Positions 32,317 through 44,348 of a stretch of DNA of 47,930 bases are shown piece by piece. The notes beneath the pieces were generated by a model. The model did not search any database, was not told where the DNA came from, and saw only the letters and a list, made by a program, of their open reading frames with translations. The number at the start of each line of letters is the position of its first letter. Positions within the stretch are counted from its first letter, which is position 1. The stretch covers positions 1 through 47,930 of the forward strand of contig SEEV01000007.1 of assembly GCA_004211695.1 (NCBI GenBank), in the 5' to 3' direction. The DNA is from Rhodococcus sp. (in: high G+C Gram-positive bacteria). GTDB lineage: Bacteria > Actinomycetota > Actinomycetes > Mycobacteriales > Mycobacteriaceae. The position numbers were made by a program, and so were the translations under genes.

Positions 32317-35300
32317 GTGGGCTCGGGGTTCCCGCGCAAGACCGCAGGTGACGTGGATTCACGTGCTTTCCCGCTGTCGCACGCCCAAAAGGGGCTGTGG
32401 TTCGCGCAGCAGTTGGACCCGAACGTCCCCATCCTCGTCGCACAATACGTCGAGCTGCGGGGACCGGTGGACGTCGGCGCGTTGAAGTGGGCGTCCGAGC
32501 AGGGGTCGTTCGACATCGAGTCACCCGGGGTCCGTCTCGTCGACTATGCGGGTGAGCCGTATCAGCTGGCGGACGAGACGATCGAGGACGAGCTCGCCTA
32601 CGTCGATCTGCGGTCCCGGGAAAATCCTGTGGCGGAGGCGCACCGGTGGATGGACGAGCGACGCCGCAGGCCCATGTCGGTGTATCGGGATCGTCTGATC
32701 TCGGCGACACTGCTGCATCTCGGTCGCGACCACTACTTCCTCACCACATTCGCGCACCATCTGATCCTCGACGGCTACGGCGCCATGGTGCTGATGAACC
32801 GGGTGGCCGAGCTCTACACGCACGCCGTCGAGCGCACGGAAGCACCCCCGTCGAAGGCGTTGCCGCTGCGCGACCTGTACGAGGCCGAGGATGCGTACCC
32901 GAAGTCCCGCCGATTCGAGATCGACCGCACGTACTGGGCCGAACGGACGCAGAATCTGCCGGAACCCTCCCGCTTGACCGACCGGCAGAGTAACCCGTCG
33001 GCCGTATCGTTGCTCGCCAGCAGGGTGATGGATCCCGTCGTCGTCGACGAGATGGGTGCGCTCGCCCGAGAATGGAATTCGTTCGAGGTTCCGATCGTGG
33101 TCGCGGCCTTTGCCGGCTATCTCTCGCGTATGACGGGCAATGCGGAGGTAGTGCTGAGCCTTCCGGTATCCGCTCGGACCACCGCGGGGGCGCGTCGTTC
33201 GGGCGGCAGTGTTGCCAATGTGGTTCCGCTCCGGATTGCGGTGGATCCCCACGGAAGTACCCGGGACCTGGTGCGTCGGGTCCAGCTGGAATTGACGGGT
33301 GCGCTTCGGCACCAGCGGTATCGGTACGAGGACATCCTCCACGACATGCGGTCGACGTCTCAGGTGAGCCGCGGCTTCGGGCCGATGGTCAACATCATGA
33401 TGTTCCACACCGAGACGTGGTGGGGCGAAGTACTCGGCGAATTGAACGTTCTCACCGCCGGTCCGGTCGACGACCTCGCGGTGGCGATCTACCCGGGAGC
33501 GGCTGGTCAGAACGTCCGCGTGGACTTCGAGGGCAACCCGGCGGTGTACGGACGAGACGAACTTGCCGGCCACCATGCCAGATTTCTGGATTACCTGGGC
33601 GGATTCGTGGGCGCGGACGCCGCGACGACGGTCGGTAGCCTGCCGTTGCTCACCCACGTCGAACTCGACGCGCTCGCCCCTCTCACCGGTCCGCCTGCGG
33701 TGGCGCCGCTGACCCTTCCGGACCTGTTCGACCTGACCATGAACTCCGATTCGGTGGCGCTGCGCTGTGGCGACGCCGAGATGACGTACCGCGCTCTGCA
33801 CGAGCGATCGAATCGGCTCGCCCGCAGACTGCTCGCCCACGGTGTGGGTGTCGGCAACCGGGTGGCATTGATGCTGCCGCGGTCGATCGAGCAGGTGGTG
33901 GCGGTGTGGGCGGTCGCGCGTTGCGGTGCCGCTTTCGTTCCCGTGGACCCGGGCTACCCGGCCGAACGCGTCGCGCACATGATCGACGAATCCGACGTCA
34001 CCATCGCCGTTGCAGCAGAACCGGACGTGGTGCCTCCGGGCGTCGAGTGGGTGGATGTGGCCGATGCGCCGGGAGATGGCACACCCATCGCCGATACAGA
34101 ACTGGCACACCCGATCCGGCTGGACAACGCGGCCTACGTCATCTATACCTCCGGTTCGGTGGGGCCGCCCCGCGGTATCACCATGCCCCATCGGGGGCTC
34201 GCCAATCATGCCGCCGCAGTGCGTCGTCTCTACGCAGCGAATTCGCGATCGCGAGTGCTGATGGGCGCGTCACCTTCCTACGACGCCGCGATTCACGAAC
34301 TGTTGGTCGCCGTCACCGCCGGGGCGACGTCGGTGATCGCGTCACCGACGGTGCGCGGCGGGAAGGCGCTGGTCGAACTGCTCCGGCGGGAGCGAATCAC
34401 TCACTGGACCACGACGCCGGCGGTCCCGGCGCAGATGGATCCGACCGGATTGACCGACCTCGAAATGCTCGCCGTCGCGGGCGAAGTCTGCCCGCCCGAA
34501 CTGGTGGCACGGTGGGGGGCCGGCCGCACCGTTCTGAACTTGTACGGTCCGACGGAGGTCACCATCTGGGCCACGGCAACCGAGCCCCTCACTCCCGGAT
34601 CCCGCCCCACGATCGGACGACCGATCGAGGGTGTCTCGGCAGTGGTGTTGGATCGCTTCCTGCAACCGGTTCCGGCGGGGGTAGTGGGTGAGCTGTACCT
34701 GTCCGGTCCCGGGGTGGGCCGCGGATACCTGGAGCGGCCGGGCGTGAGCGCGACCCGATTCGTGGCCAACCCGTTCGCGACCGACCTGCAACGCATGTAT
34801 CGGACCGGCGACCTCGTGCGGTGGTCGCAGGACCATGAGCTGGAATTCGTCGACCGTGCCGACGATCAGGTGAAGATCCGTGGATTCCGGGTCGAACTGG
34901 GCGAGGTCACCGCGGTCCTCGGTCGGCATCCGGGCGTCGACACCGCGATCGCCGTGGCACACGACCGGAACGGCGAGTTGACGGTGGACGGCTACGTCCA
35001 CGGGGCGGGCCTGGACTCCGAGGAGGTTCTCGCGGGGGTGGCGGAGCGGCTGCCCGGGTACATGGTGCCCTCGACGGTCACCGTTCTCGATGCGGTGCCG
35101 CTCACCCCGAGCGGCAAGGTGGATCGCTCCGCGCTGCCGATCCCGGCACCGTACGAACGCGAGTTACGTTATTGGACAGGGCAGCTCAGAGACCTTCCGA
35201 CCGCCATAGTGTTGCCCGCGGACCGCGACGTGCCGGTGCGCTCGGGGACCCCCACCGGGGTGGTTCCGTTCGCAGTGGAGACCGGCCTGTGCCGAGTTCT

Positions 35301-38300
35301 GCACAACCTGGCGGCCGAGCGCGAAGTTCCCCTCTTCACCGCCGTCCACGCGGCCGTCGCGGTGGTGTTGTCCGTCGTGAGCGGCGCGGACGATCTCGCG
35401 ATCGGAGCGGTCCTGTCCGGCGGACCCGACGCAATGGTCGGCCCGGAATCGGAGCCGCTGGTGCTGCGCAGCCGGCTCGATCCACGTCTCACATTCGAGG
35501 AGTTCCTGGCGGTCACCCGCCGGACCGAGCAGGCGGCGCGTGTGCACGGCGCCGTCCCGTTCGCTCACGTGGTCGACGCTGTCGGGCAATACCTTTCGCC
35601 GTCTCGTCATCCGCTCTTCCAAGTCGTGCTCACGATGGATACCGAGGAGCGGAGGGAGTTCGACGGCCTGGACCTAGCGCTGTCGCTGCGTGGTTGCGAC
35701 GGCGACGAGCTCGAGGGCGTATTGCGGTACGCGGCAGAACGTTTCGATCGGTCGACCGTGGAGCGGTGGGGGCAGCGGCTGCACCGACTGCTCGAGGTGG
35801 TCGCCGACAACCCGCGCGTGACGCTCGGTTCGATCGACCTGCTGACACCGGAAGAGCGCGCCGCAGCCCTCGCGGGGCCGAGAGATTCTGAGCATCAGGC
35901 GAAGTCGTTGCCCGCGGTCTTCCGTCGCCGGGTCGTCGACAGTCCCGACGCCATCGCCGTCGATTGCGGCGAGGAGACGCTCTCCTATCAGGAGGTCGAC
36001 CGTCGAGCCGGCCGTCTGGCGCGGACGCTGCGGTCCTCGGGGGTTGGGCCGGAAACCATTGTCGCCGTCGGGCTCTCGAACCCGATCGACAGAGTCGTTG
36101 CGCACCTTGCGGTGCTGCGGTCGGGCGCAACGTGCCTGCCGCTGTGCCCCGACCATCCCACCGAACGCATCCGGTACATGTTGGCCGACGTGGTGCCGGC
36201 GCTTCTGGTCACCAGTCGCCTCGACGGCGCGGCGATTCCGCACGGTGGGCACCCGACCGTCATGCTCGACGACCTGGAACTTGTTGGTGGCGGCGACGGC
36301 GGGCTCGAGGTGTCGGAGTCGATTCACCCGGATCGGATCGCCTACGTGCTGTGCCCCGTGGGCTCCGCGCCCGTCGCGGTGACCCACGCGAATGTGGTGG
36401 CCGGTCTGCGATCGGGCAATGACAGCGACCGCGTGGTGGCGGACATCTGGGATCCTCTCGCCGGCGGCGAGGCAGAGGGGTGCGCACCCGCGCAACCCAT
36501 CCACTCGGATGCCGGGTCCCGCATCTACGTGCTGGACCGGGCGTTGCGGCCCGTCCCACCCGGCACGGTGGGAGAGCTGTATGTGGGCGGGCAGCAGGTC
36601 GCCCGCGGATTACACCGTCGCCCCAGGGCAACGGCCGAACGGTTCGTGGCGGACCCGTTCTTGCGCGCCGCGACGGGGACGGCCGCGGGACCGCGCATGT
36701 ACCGGACCGGGTACCGGGGTCGGTACGTCGACGGGCGACTGGAGCGGCTCACCCGGGCCGGCGGCGACAACAGCCTCGCTCGGTGGCAGCGCGCATTGCA
36801 CGGGGTCGGCTCATCGTCGCCGGTGCCGACCGACCGGGCAGTCGGGGCAGACGTTTCCCCGTCGGATTGCGTACACGAGTTCTCGATCGGCGCCGTCCAC
36901 CACGACGCCGCCGTCCGGTTGGCGCGTGGGCAGGGCGCGACTCTGTTCACGGTGTTGCGGGCGACTCTCGCGATCCTGCTCGCCCGTATCGGTGTTCACC
37001 GCGACATCGTCATCGGCGGCGAGGCGGGGTTGGCGGGGGATCGGGCGAACACGGTGGCGTTACGTGCCCGGATCACGCCCACGATGTCGTTTCTCGAGGT
37101 TCTCGAGCAGGTGCGTCGTTTCGATGTTGCGGCGTTCCAGCACGCGGACGTGCCGTTCGAGGCCCTCGCCGACCTCCTCGGAGGGGAACGTCCGCAGGTG
37201 TCGCTCGCTCTCGCACCGACGTCGGAGAAGGACGCGACCCGGGCGCCGTTCGATCTGGCATTCACCTACTCGGAACGCTGGTCGGATCACGCACCGGCGG
37301 GGGTCGACGGTGTGGTCACCTACACGCCGTCGCTGTTCGACGCCGCGACGGTGCGTTCGCTTGCCGCCTTGTTCGTGGATGTGCTGGCCGTCGTCACCGA
37401 CCGTCCCGAGATCGACGTCGGCAGTATCGGCCTCGCCGCCGCTGCGGTCCTGGACGGTGGCGAGCCCTGCGCACCGAGAACACTCGCGGAGATTCTGACC
37501 GGCACTGCCCGCGACTTCCCGGATGCCCCGGCGCTCACCGACGGCGACGTGACCCTCACCTACCGTGACCTCGACGCGCGGTCCGACTCGCTGGCGCGCG
37601 TCCTGATCGACGCAGGAGCGCGACCGGGCGCTGTGATCGCGCTCGCCCTACCGCGATCCGTCGATTTCATGATCGCGCTGTGGGCCATCACCAAGACCGG
37701 CGCGGCATTCGTGCCGGTCGATCCGACGCATCCGGCGGAGCGCCTGGAGAGGGTGCTGACCGAAGCCGATGTGCGCGTCGGAGTCGGGGCGATGTCGGTG
37801 GGTGGCTCCCGGATCGAGTGGTTGCCGGTGACCGCCGGTGAACATCTGAAAGATGCTCGCCCGGTGCGTGTTCCGGTGCACCCGGACGAGGTGGCGTACA
37901 TCATCTACACCTCCGGTTCCACCGGCACACCCAAGGGCGTGATGGTGCCGCACCGAGGTCTGTCTTCGCTGACCGAGGAGGCGGTGCGTCGCTACCGGGT
38001 CACGCCGCGGTCGCGGGTGCTCCACGCGTACAACCCCACGTTCGACGCCGCGCTGCTCGAGGCGCTTCTCGCGTTCGGTTCGGGTGCGTGCCTGGTGGTC
38101 GCTCCCGCGGAAGCGTACGCAGGACCGGATCTGCACCGGGTGCTGGTGGAACACCAGGTGAGTCACTACCTTTCGACGCCCGCCGTTCTGACGTCGCTGA
38201 GTACCGACGGCCTCGAGCACATCGAGGTCGTGGCGGTGGGCGGCGAGGCTCTGCACCCGGATCTTGCCGCGGCGTGGAGCGCCGGCCGCAGGATGCTCAA

Positions 38301-41300
38301 CGCCTACGGGCCGACGGAATCGACCGTCGTCGCGACCCTTGCCCCCGTCGACGGCCACGTGACCATCGGAGGTCCGATTGCCGGCACCACCGGCCTGGTG
38401 CTCGACGACCGGTTGCGCCGGGTCCCCGTCGGCGCGATCGGCGAGCTGTATCTGTCCGGGGCCGGTCTCGCCCGCGGATATGTCGGTGATCCGGGACGGA
38501 CCGCGGTGCGATTCGTCGCCGGCGTGGATGGTTCCCGGCTGTACCGGACCGGCGACCTGGTGCATCGCCGCGCCGACGGCAACCTGCAGTTCATCGCCCG
38601 CGTGGATCGGCAGGTGAAGATTCGTGGCGTCCGCATCGAACCGGGGGAGGTCGACGCGGTGATCACCCGGGTCGCCGACGTCGACGGCGCGATCACGGTG
38701 GCCCGCCCCAACGCGACCGGTGCCGACGCGTTGGTCTCGTACGTGGTGCCCCGCGGTTCCCTCGATGTGGAGTTGCTACGCAAGAGACTCGACGACGTCC
38801 TGCCGTCGTACCTGGTGCCGTCCGCGATCGTGGTGCTCGAGGCGTTTCCCCTCAATCCGTCGGGCAAGATCGACGTGAAGGCGTTGCCGGCGCCGGCACT
38901 CGAGTCACGCGTCTTCCGGGCACCCGTTTCCGCGGTGCAGGAGGCCGTCGTCGCCGTCTTCGCCGAGGTGCTCGCGGTGGAGCAGGTCGGGCTCGACGAC
39001 GAGTTCTTCGCGCTGGGCGGAAATTCCCTGATCGCAACGCAGGCGGCCGCACGGTTGGGCCAGGCGTTGGATGCACACGTCCCCGTCCGGATGCTGTTCG
39101 AGGCGTCGACGGTGGAAGCGCTGGCCGAGCAGGTGTCTTCGCTGCTCGGGACGGGCAACCGGCCCGTCCTGTCACCACGCCCGCGACCGGAGCGAGTGCC
39201 CCTGTCGCCGGCGCAGCGGCGCATGTGGTTCCTGAGTCGTTTCGATCCGGCATCCCCGGCGTACAACATGCCGCTGGCTGTTCGATTGACCGGCGAGCTG
39301 AACGTGCCCGCATTGCAGCAGGCGGTCCGCGACGTACTGGAACGGCACGAGTCGCTCCGGACGGTGTTCCCGGAACACGACGGCGAACCGGTGCAGACGG
39401 TGCTGCCCGCAGAGCGAGTGGAATTGGATCTGTCCCCGACAACCGTGCCGGCGGACGCAGTGGACGCCCACGTCCTCTCCGTCGTCGCAGCCGGATTCGA
39501 CGTGTCGGCGTCGGTCCCCATCCGTGGACGACTCCTGCGCGTGAGCGAGCACGAACTGATCCTGGTCGTGGTGGTTCACCACATCAGTGCCGACGGCTTC
39601 TCCATGGCGCCGCTCGCCAGGGACGTGGCGACCGCGTACCTGGCGCGGGCGAGAGGCGACAGTCCGATGTGGGCGCCGCTGTCGGTTCAGTATGCCGATT
39701 TCACGCTGTGGCAGCGCGAGGTCCTCGGCGACGAAGGCGCCCCGGAGTCCCTGGCGGCGAAGCAGTTCGAGTACTGGACGCACGCACTCGCGGGTATTCC
39801 CGAATTCCTCGAGCTACCGACGGATCGCCCCCGACCTGCGGTGCGCACCAACCGGGGTGCCGTGGTGCCCGTGACCATCGGTGCCGCAACACATGGCCGG
39901 CTCGGTGCGGTGGCGCACCAGCACAACGCGACGCTGTTCATGGCGGTGCATGCCGCGTTGGCGGTGCTGCTGGCGCGGGTGACGGCGACCTCGGACATCG
40001 TGATCGGCACGCCGGTGGCGGGGCGCGGCGAGCGGGCGCTCGACGACGTGGTCGGTATGTTCGTCAACACCCTGGTGCTGCGTACCGAGGTCGATGCCGA
40101 CGCGACCCTCCTCGACGTGCTGGACCGGGCGCGGCAAACGGATCTCGGGGCGATGGCCCATGCGGAGGCCCCGTTCGAGCGGCTGGTCGAGATCCTGAAT
40201 CCGGCTCGTTCACAATCGCATTCGTCCTTGTTTCAGGTCATGCTGGCGTTTCAGAACCAGGCGCCGGCCTCGCTGGAACTGCCGGGCCTGACCATCGCGC
40301 CGCTCGAGATCGAGGCGCGGGTCACCAAGTTCGACCTCGACTTCTCGCTGTCGGACAGCTACGACGAGAACGGCGATCCTGACGGCATCTCCGGGACTCT
40401 CACGTACTCCACCGAACTGTTCGACTCCGAGACGGCGCACCGCTTCGTGCGGGGTCTGGTGGGCGTCGTCGAAGCGTTCGCGTCGCGACCGGACGACCGG
40501 GTCGGCGACGTGTCGCTGCTGACCGCCGACGAGACGGTCCAGATGCTGGATACCTGGAACTCGACGGACGTCGAACTGGGCGGCGAGACGCTGGTGGATC
40601 TCCTCGATGCTCAGGCGGCCCGTACCCCCGGTGAGGTCGCGGTCGTCTTCGACGGCGGTTCGTGGACGTACGGAGAACTCGACGCACGGGTCAACCGCCT
40701 GGCGCGGCTGCTCGTCGACCGGGGAATCGGCCCGGACTGCCTCGTCGCGCTGGCCCTCGAGCGGTCACCCGACATGATCGCCGGAATGTGCGCGGTCCTT
40801 CGCGCCGGCGGCGGCTACGTGCCGCTCGACCCCGAACACCCGGCAGAGCGCATCGAGGACGTGCTGACCTCCGCGGCAGCGGATCTCGTGCTCACCACCT
40901 CACGGACCCGTGCGCCCCTGCCCGCCGGCATCGCGCACATCGACATCGACACCGTCGATCTTTCCGACTTCGATCCCGCCCCGGTCCGCGACGCCGACCG
41001 AGTGCGACCGCTGCGTCCGCAGAACACGGCCTACGTCCTCTTCACGTCGGGATCGACCGGTCGGCCCAAGGGCGTCGTCGTCAGCCACGCCGCGATCGTG
41101 AATCAGCTGCGCTGGCTTGCCGACGAATACGAGGTCACCGCCGATGACCGCGGAATGCTGAAGGCCCCGTACACCTTCGACGTGTCGGTGTGGGAAGTGT
41201 TCCTGCCCCTGACCGTGGGCGCGCGGCTCGTGGTGACCCGGCCCGGTGGGCATCGCGAACTCGACTACCTGGCGGCCGTGATCCGCGAGCACCGGATCAC

Positions 41301-43116
41301 GATGATGCATCTCGTGCCGTCGGTGTTGTCCGCGTTCCTCGCGGCGGGCGAAGGGGAGGCGCTGACGTCGCTGCGGCATCTGTACGTGGGCGGCGAGGAG
41401 GTGTCGCCGGAGTTGGCGAAGGATGCGATGGCGCTCCGGCCGGGCGCATTCCACAATACGTATGGTCCCACCGAGGCGGCGATCACCACCACCGCGTGCA
41501 CGCTGGGCGCGTCCGCCGATGCACGTGTGCCGATCGGTGCGCCGGTGTGGAACACCCGGGCGTACGTGCTGGACGCGCGGCTTCGCCCGGCACCCGTGGG
41601 TGTCGCCGGTGAGCTCTATCTCGGCGGCGACCAATTGGCCCGCGGGTATGTGGGGCGGAGCGATCTCACCGCGGAACGATTCGTGGCCGACCCCTTCGGG
41701 GGGCGAGGTGAGCGTCTGTACCGCACCGGTGACCTCGTGAAGTGGACCCCTGCCGGTCAGCTGGTGTATCTGGGGCGGACCGACCTCCAAGTCAAGATGC
41801 GCGGACTGCGAATCGAACTGCGAGAGGTCGAGTCGGTGCTGGAGGCGGCTGCCGGGGTGTCGCAGGCCGCCGCCGCGCTGGTCTCGGACGACCGCGGAGG
41901 TGACCGTCTCGTCGGTTACGTCGTGGCCGAACCGGGCCGGCAGATCGACACTCACGCCCTGACCGTGTCGGCTCGAGAACGGCTTCCGTCGTACATGGTG
42001 CCGTCGCAGATCATGCTCCTGGACGAGTTGCCCTTGGCGTCGGCCGGCAAGCTCGACCGGCGTGCGCTCCCGCAGCCGCGGTTCGAACCACGGGCATTCC
42101 GCGCGCCCGTGACGGAGACCGAGATCGCGGTGGCCACCGTCTTCGGTCAGCTACTGGGAATCGACGAGGTGGGTGCGGACGACAACTTCTTCGAACTGGG
42201 CGGCAATTCCCTGATGGCGGTGCGCGTGGTGAGCGCCGTCCAGGCGTCCACGGGTATCGCGGTTCCGCTGCACGCGGTGATGACGGATCCGACTCCGAGT
42301 TCGATAGCGGCACGGATGAATTCGACCGATCGGGAACGAGACGCGGCGCTCGACGTGGTGTTCCCCATCAGGACGGCAGGGGAGGGGCGCCCACTGTTCT
42401 GCATCCACCCTGTCGTGGGTCTGGCGTGGTGCTATGCCGGTCTGGCCTCCCGGATCGATCCCGATCGGCCGATCTACGGGCTTCAGTCCCCGGCGATCAC
42501 CGGCGACGCCTCTTTGCCCGCGTCTATCGACGCACTGGCGGCGAGGTATGTGGCGGAGATCCGTGGCATCCAGGCTCGCGGCCCGTACGACCTTCTCGGC
42601 TGGTCGCTCGGCGGTGTCCTCGCGCATGCGGTCGCGGTGCAACTCCAAGATGCGGGCGACGAGGTGGCGACCCTCGTGATGCTCGACAGCTACGCGCATC
42701 AACCGCACGCGGCGGAGACCGATGTTCCGGTGAGCGTGGGTGATCTGCTCGCGGGAATCGGCGTCGAGGGGGATGTGCCGGCGGCCGTCGCAGACATGAC
42801 ACCCGAATCGGCGCTGGACCTGCTGACGGCCACAGGCGGACCCATGGCCGTTCTCACCCGTCAACAACTCCAGGCACTGATCGCAAGCGCCGCACACAAC
42901 TGCGCGTTGCTGGAGCACCACCGCCCGGGTGTCTTTCGCGGTGACATCGCCTTCTTCACCGCGGGCCGCGACGATCCCACGGGATCGAAGGCGGCAGCGA
43001 CGTGGCAGCCGTACGTGGCAGGCGCTGTCCGGAACCGCGCCGTCGACAGCGCGCACTGGCACATGACGTCGCCGAAGGTCTCGAGGGTGGTCGGGTCGGC
43101 CCTGCGGGTCGAATAG
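32317..43116 (+). CDS. Non-ribosomal peptide synthetase with degenerate internal modules
   Basis: One 3599-residue NRPS. Domains: C1 (about 17-450; HHLILDG at 147-153). A1 (about 466-947; core [10 protein letters not shown] instead of TSGSTGxPKG). No carrier protein, then only the C-lobe of a condensation domain (about 949-1180). A2 (about 1195-1490), missing the TGxPKG loop (reads [11 protein letters not shown]) and about 200 residues including A4-A6. A second bare C-lobe (about 1521-1710). A3 (about 1722-2180; [10 protein letters not shown]). PCP with LGGNSL, Ser2237. C4 with HHISADG (2421-2427). A4 (about 2758-3245). PCP with Ser3298. TE with GWSLGG, Ser3430. Hand-read specificity letters: A1 DAHTAALIW, A3 DALLAGAVV, A4 DVWHYGTIT. 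Starts at GTG 32317 with GGGGGCAGG upstream. The product is probably a short, TE-released peptide. There is no MbtH-like gene here. Confidence 0.93.
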   Translation: MGSGFPRKTAGDVDSRAFPLSHAQKGLWFAQQLDPNVPILVAQYVELRGPVDVGALKWASEQGSFDIESPGVRLVDYAGEPYQLADETIEDELAYVDLRSRENPVAEAHRWMDERRRRPMSVYRDRLISATLLHLGRDHYFLTTFAHHLILDGYGAMVLMNRVAELYTHAVERTEAPPSKALPLRDLYEAEDAYPKSRRFEIDRTYWAERTQNLPEPSRLTDRQSNPSAVSLLASRVMDPVVVDEMGALAREWNSFEVPIVVAAFAGYLSRMTGNAEVVLSLPVSARTTAGARRSGGSVANVVPLRIAVDPHGSTRDLVRRVQLELTGALRHQRYRYEDILHDMRSTSQVSRGFGPMVNIMMFHTETWWGEVLGELNVLTAGPVDDLAVAIYPGAAGQNVRVDFEGNPAVYGRDELAGHHARFLDYLGGFVGADAATTVGSLPLLTHVELDALAPLTGPPAVAPLTLPDLFDLTMNSDSVALRCGDAEMTYRALHERSNRLARRLLAHGVGVGNRVALMLPRSIEQVVAVWAVARCGAAFVPVDPGYPAERVAHMIDESDVTIAVAAEPDVVPPGVEWVDVADAPGDGTPIADTELAHPIRLDNAAYVIYTSGSVGPPRGITMPHRGLANHAAAVRRLYAANSRSRVLMGASPSYDAAIHELLVAVTAGATSVIASPTVRGGKALVELLRRERITHWTTTPAVPAQMDPTGLTDLEMLAVAGEVCPPELVARWGAGRTVLNLYGPTEVTIWATATEPLTPGSRPTIGRPIEGVSAVVLDRFLQPVPAGVVGELYLSGPGVGRGYLERPGVSATRFVANPFATDLQRMYRTGDLVRWSQDHELEFVDRADDQVKIRGFRVELGEVTAVLGRHPGVDTAIAVAHDRNGELTVDGYVHGAGLDSEEVLAGVAERLPGYMVPSTVTVLDAVPLTPSGKVDRSALPIPAPYERELRYWTGQLRDLPTAIVLPADRDVPVRSGTPTGVVPFAVETGLCRVLHNLAAEREVPLFTAVHAAVAVVLSVVSGADDLAIGAVLSGGPDAMVGPESEPLVLRSRLDPRLTFEEFLAVTRRTEQAARVHGAVPFAHVVDAVGQYLSPSRHPLFQVVLTMDTEERREFDGLDLALSLRGCDGDELEGVLRYAAERFDRSTVERWGQRLHRLLEVVADNPRVTLGSIDLLTPEERAAALAGPRDSEHQAKSLPAVFRRRVVDSPDAIAVDCGEETLSYQEVDRRAGRLARTLRSSGVGPETIVAVGLSNPIDRVVAHLAVLRSGATCLPLCPDHPTERIRYMLADVVPALLVTSRLDGAAIPHGGHPTVMLDDLELVGGGDGGLEVSESIHPDRIAYVLCPVGSAPVAVTHANVVAGLRSGNDSDRVVADIWDPLAGGEAEGCAPAQPIHSDAGSRIYVLDRALRPVPPGTVGELYVGGQQVARGLHRRPRATAERFVADPFLRAATGTAAGPRMYRTGYRGRYVDGRLERLTRAGGDNSLARWQRALHGVGSSSPVPTDRAVGADVSPSDCVHEFSIGAVHHDAAVRLARGQGATLFTVLRATLAILLARIGVHRDIVIGGEAGLAGDRANTVALRARITPTMSFLEVLEQVRRFDVAAFQHADVPFEALADLLGGERPQVSLALAPTSEKDATRAPFDLAFTYSERWSDHAPAGVDGVVTYTPSLFDAATVRSLAALFVDVLAVVTDRPEIDVGSIGLAAAAVLDGGEPCAPRTLAEILTGTARDFPDAPALTDGDVTLTYRDLDARSDSLARVLIDAGARPGAVIALALPRSVDFMIALWAITKTGAAFVPVDPTHPAERLERVLTEADVRVGVGAMSVGGSRIEWLPVTAGEHLKDARPVRVPVHPDEVAYIIYTSGSTGTPKGVMVPHRGLSSLTEEAVRRYRVTPRSRVLHAYNPTFDAALLEALLAFGSGACLVVAPAEAYAGPDLHRVLVEHQVSHYLSTPAVLTSLSTDGLEHIEVVAVGGEALHPDLAAAWSAGRRMLNAYGPTESTVVATLAPVDGHVTIGGPIAGTTGLVLDDRLRRVPVGAIGELYLSGAGLARGYVGDPGRTAVRFVAGVDGSRLYRTGDLVHRRADGNLQFIARVDRQVKIRGVRIEPGEVDAVITRVADVDGAITVARPNATGADALVSYVVPRGSLDVELLRKRLDDVLPSYLVPSAIVVLEAFPLNPSGKIDVKALPAPALESRVFRAPVSAVQEAVVAVFAEVLAVEQVGLDDEFFALGGNSLIATQAAARLGQALDAHVPVRMLFEASTVEALAEQVSSLLGTGNRPVLSPRPRPERVPLSPAQRRMWFLSRFDPASPAYNMPLAVRLTGELNVPALQQAVRDVLERHESLRTVFPEHDGEPVQTVLPAERVELDLSPTTVPADAVDAHVLSVVAAGFDVSASVPIRGRLLRVSEHELILVVVVHHISADGFSMAPLARDVATAYLARARGDSPMWAPLSVQYADFTLWQREVLGDEGAPESLAAKQFEYWTHALAGIPEFLELPTDRPRPAVRTNRGAVVPVTIGAATHGRLGAVAHQHNATLFMAVHAALAVLLARVTATSDIVIGTPVAGRGERALDDVVGMFVNTLVLRTEVDADATLLDVLDRARQTDLGAMAHAEAPFERLVEILNPARSQSHSSLFQVMLAFQNQAPASLELPGLTIAPLEIEARVTKFDLDFSLSDSYDENGDPDGISGTLTYSTELFDSETAHRFVRGLVGVVEAFASRPDDRVGDVSLLTADETVQMLDTWNSTDVELGGETLVDLLDAQAARTPGEVAVVFDGGSWTYGELDARVNRLARLLVDRGIGPDCLVALALERSPDMIAGMCAVLRAGGGYVPLDPEHPAERIEDVLTSAAADLVLTTSRTRAPLPAGIAHIDIDTVDLSDFDPAPVRDADRVRPLRPQNTAYVLFTSGSTGRPKGVVVSHAAIVNQLRWLADEYEVTADDRGMLKAPYTFDVSVWEVFLPLTVGARLVVTRPGGHRELDYLAAVIREHRITMMHLVPSVLSAFLAAGEGEALTSLRHLYVGGEEVSPELAKDAMALRPGAFHNTYGPTEAAITTTACTLGASADARVPIGAPVWNTRAYVLDARLRPAPVGVAGELYLGGDQLARGYVGRSDLTAERFVADPFGGRGERLYRTGDLVKWTPAGQLVYLGRTDLQVKMRGLRIELREVESVLEAAAGVSQAAAALVSDDRGGDRLVGYVVAEPGRQIDTHALTVSARERLPSYMVPSQIMLLDELPLASAGKLDRRALPQPRFEPRAFRAPVTETEIAVATVFGQLLGIDEVGADDNFFELGGNSLMAVRVVSAVQASTGIAVPLHAVMTDPTPSSIAARMNSTDRERDAALDVVFPIRTAGEGRPLFCIHPVVGLAWCYAGLASRIDPDRPIYGLQSPAITGDASLPASIDALAARYVAEIRGIQARGPYDLLGWSLGGVLAHAVAVQLQDAGDEVATLVMLDSYAHQPHAAETDVPVSVGDLLAGIGVEGDVPAAVADMTPESALDLLTATGGPMAVLTRQQLQALIASAAHNCALLEHHRPGVFRGDIAFFTAGRDDPTGSKAAATWQPYVAGAVRNRAVDSAHWHMTSPKVSRVVGSALRVE

Positions 43117-43121
43117 GCCGC

Positions 43122-43433
43122 TCAGTACCGGGTACGAAGCAGCTTTCTGCGGCGCCGCGACAGTCGCCGCCCCCACGGGCGGTCACCGGTGGTCGCGAAC
43201 GTCCACACCGCGATCGCGAGCGCGGCAACGGACAGGAGATCGGACACCGTGAGGCCGTGCGTGGCGTCGAACTCCCAGAGGACCTGGCCCTCGAGCGGAC
43301 CGTTGCCGACGATCCAGATCACGGCGGCAACGACTGTGGCGGCCGCGGAGACGCGGGAGGGTCGGGCCAGGCACAGTGTGGTCGCCGCAAACAACAGGTT
43401 CATGAACACGAGTGGATAGAAGGGCAGCGCCAT
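43122..43433 (-). CDS. Small membrane protein, unknown
   Basis: A 103-residue protein with three predicted spans (YPLVFMNLLFAATTLCLA, VVAAVIWIVGNGPLEG, DLLSVAALAIAVWTF) and a strongly basic end (RRLSRRRRKLLR) likely facing the cytoplasm. I recognise no named family. It resembles small actinobacterial membrane proteins of 100 residues or so. The ATG is at 43433. The stop lies 5 bp from the convergent NRPS stop. A second small membrane ORF lies just upstream on the same strand. Confidence 0.65.
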   Translation of the reverse strand: MALPFYPLVFMNLLFAATTLCLARPSRVSAAATVVAAVIWIVGNGPLEGQVLWEFDATHGLTVSDLLSVAALAIAVWTFATTGDRPWGRRLSRRRRKLLRTRY

Positions 43434-43481
43434 CCGGCCATTCTTCCAAGCTGAGCGTCGATCGCGCCCGCTGGGGCGAGG

Positions 43482-43640
43482 TCAGGCCACGGTCCGGTCG
43501 GGAGGGTCGTCCCCGCGGGTCGCGTTCTGCTTGGCGGGCCGCTCGTGGACGTCTTTCTGCCGGATCGCTTTCCCGATGAGGATCGCGAGCGGCACCGACA
43601 GCGCTATCCACGCGAGCACGACCCAGGCAATCCACCACAC
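43482..43640 (-). CDS. Small single-span membrane protein, 52 residues
   Basis: A GTG-started frame encodes MWWIAWVVLAWIALSVPLAI followed by LIGKAIRQKDVHERPA and a polar tail, ending PDRTVA. The Trp-rich span plus charged cytoplasmic tail is typical of short actinobacterial membrane proteins. GGGG lies 16-19 bases upstream, a poor spacing, so the start is uncertain. It lies 48 bp upstream of the 103-residue membrane protein on the same strand. No family recognised. Confidence 0.5.
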   Translation of the reverse strand: MWWIAWVVLAWIALSVPLAILIGKAIRQKDVHERPAKQNATRGDDPPDRTVA

Positions 43641-43826
43641 ACATCGAGTATGCCTGCCCCTGGAAGCTCGCCCAAGGACGGCTGATCGAGGTCGGGCGCA
43701 TTATCGTCCGTGGGTACCGGTCGGTAGTGGAAATTCAGAAAAATTACCTGTTCATCGCTGGTTTGCGGTACCCAGTTCGGGGCACCCCCACGGTAGGGAA
43801 TGGTTCTCTTTTCAAGGAGGTGGGTG

Positions 43827-44270
43827 ATGACGACACCGGGTATGTCAATCGACAGACACCCTGATATCGCCGAGTTGCGGGCTCGCTACGACCGAGTCTC
43901 GGAACAGCCGATGACGCAGGTCACCGAGGGCCTGATGTTCATGGCCGGCCTCTACATGGCGGCGTCGCCGTGGGTGGTCGGGTTCGCCAGCCAGACGGGC
44001 CTGGCGATGTGCAATCTGTTGTCGGGTATCGCGGTCGCACTGCTTGCGGTCGGTTTCACGTCGGCCTACTCCCGCACGCACGGCATGGCGTTCGTGGCGC
44101 CGTTGCTGGGTCTGTGGATGATCGTCAGCCCGTGGCTGGTCGTCGGAGTGACCACCACGGCGGGAATGATCTGGTCGAACGTGATCTGCGGCATCGTCGT
44201 ATGCCTGTTGGGTCTCGGTATCACCGCCATGGGAATGGCGGACGGCGGAATGAGGATGAGGAGAAGGTAA
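43827..44270 (+). CDS. SPW-repeat membrane protein
   Basis: A 147-residue protein with four predicted spans in two repeats, each with the SPW signature: AASPWVVGF and IVSPWLVVG. The N-terminus (residues 1-30) is soluble and charged. SPW proteins are common in actinobacteria and proteobacteria, with unknown function. The ATG at 43827 follows AAGGAGG by 6 bases, a strong site. A hairpin with a short T-run lies downstream. It is convergent with the TerC-family gene. Confidence 0.85.
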   Translation: MTTPGMSIDRHPDIAELRARYDRVSEQPMTQVTEGLMFMAGLYMAASPWVVGFASQTGLAMCNLLSGIAVALLAVGFTSAYSRTHGMAFVAPLLGLWMIVSPWLVVGVTTTAGMIWSNVICGIVVCLLGLGITAMGMADGGMRMRRR

Positions 44271-44308
44271 TGACGGCGCGTGCCCGCATGGGGATGGGGC
44301 ACGCGGGG

Positions 44309-44341
44309 GAAGCGCCCGCCGATCCGGTGGGCGCTTCTTTG
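44309..44341 (+). terminator. Rho-independent-like terminator after the SPW gene
   Basis: GAAGCGCCCGCC (44309-44320) pairs with GGTGGGCGCTTC (44326-44337), with one G-T pair and a 5-base loop. TTTGT follows. It lies between the convergent SPW and TerC genes. Confidence 0.75.
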
Positions 44342-44348
44342 TGTCCAG

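Noticed and set aside
35161-37445. The degenerate NRPS part as a frameshifted pseudogene.
   Set aside because: The frame is open throughout with normal codon use, so it is annotated as one CDS with unusual domains.
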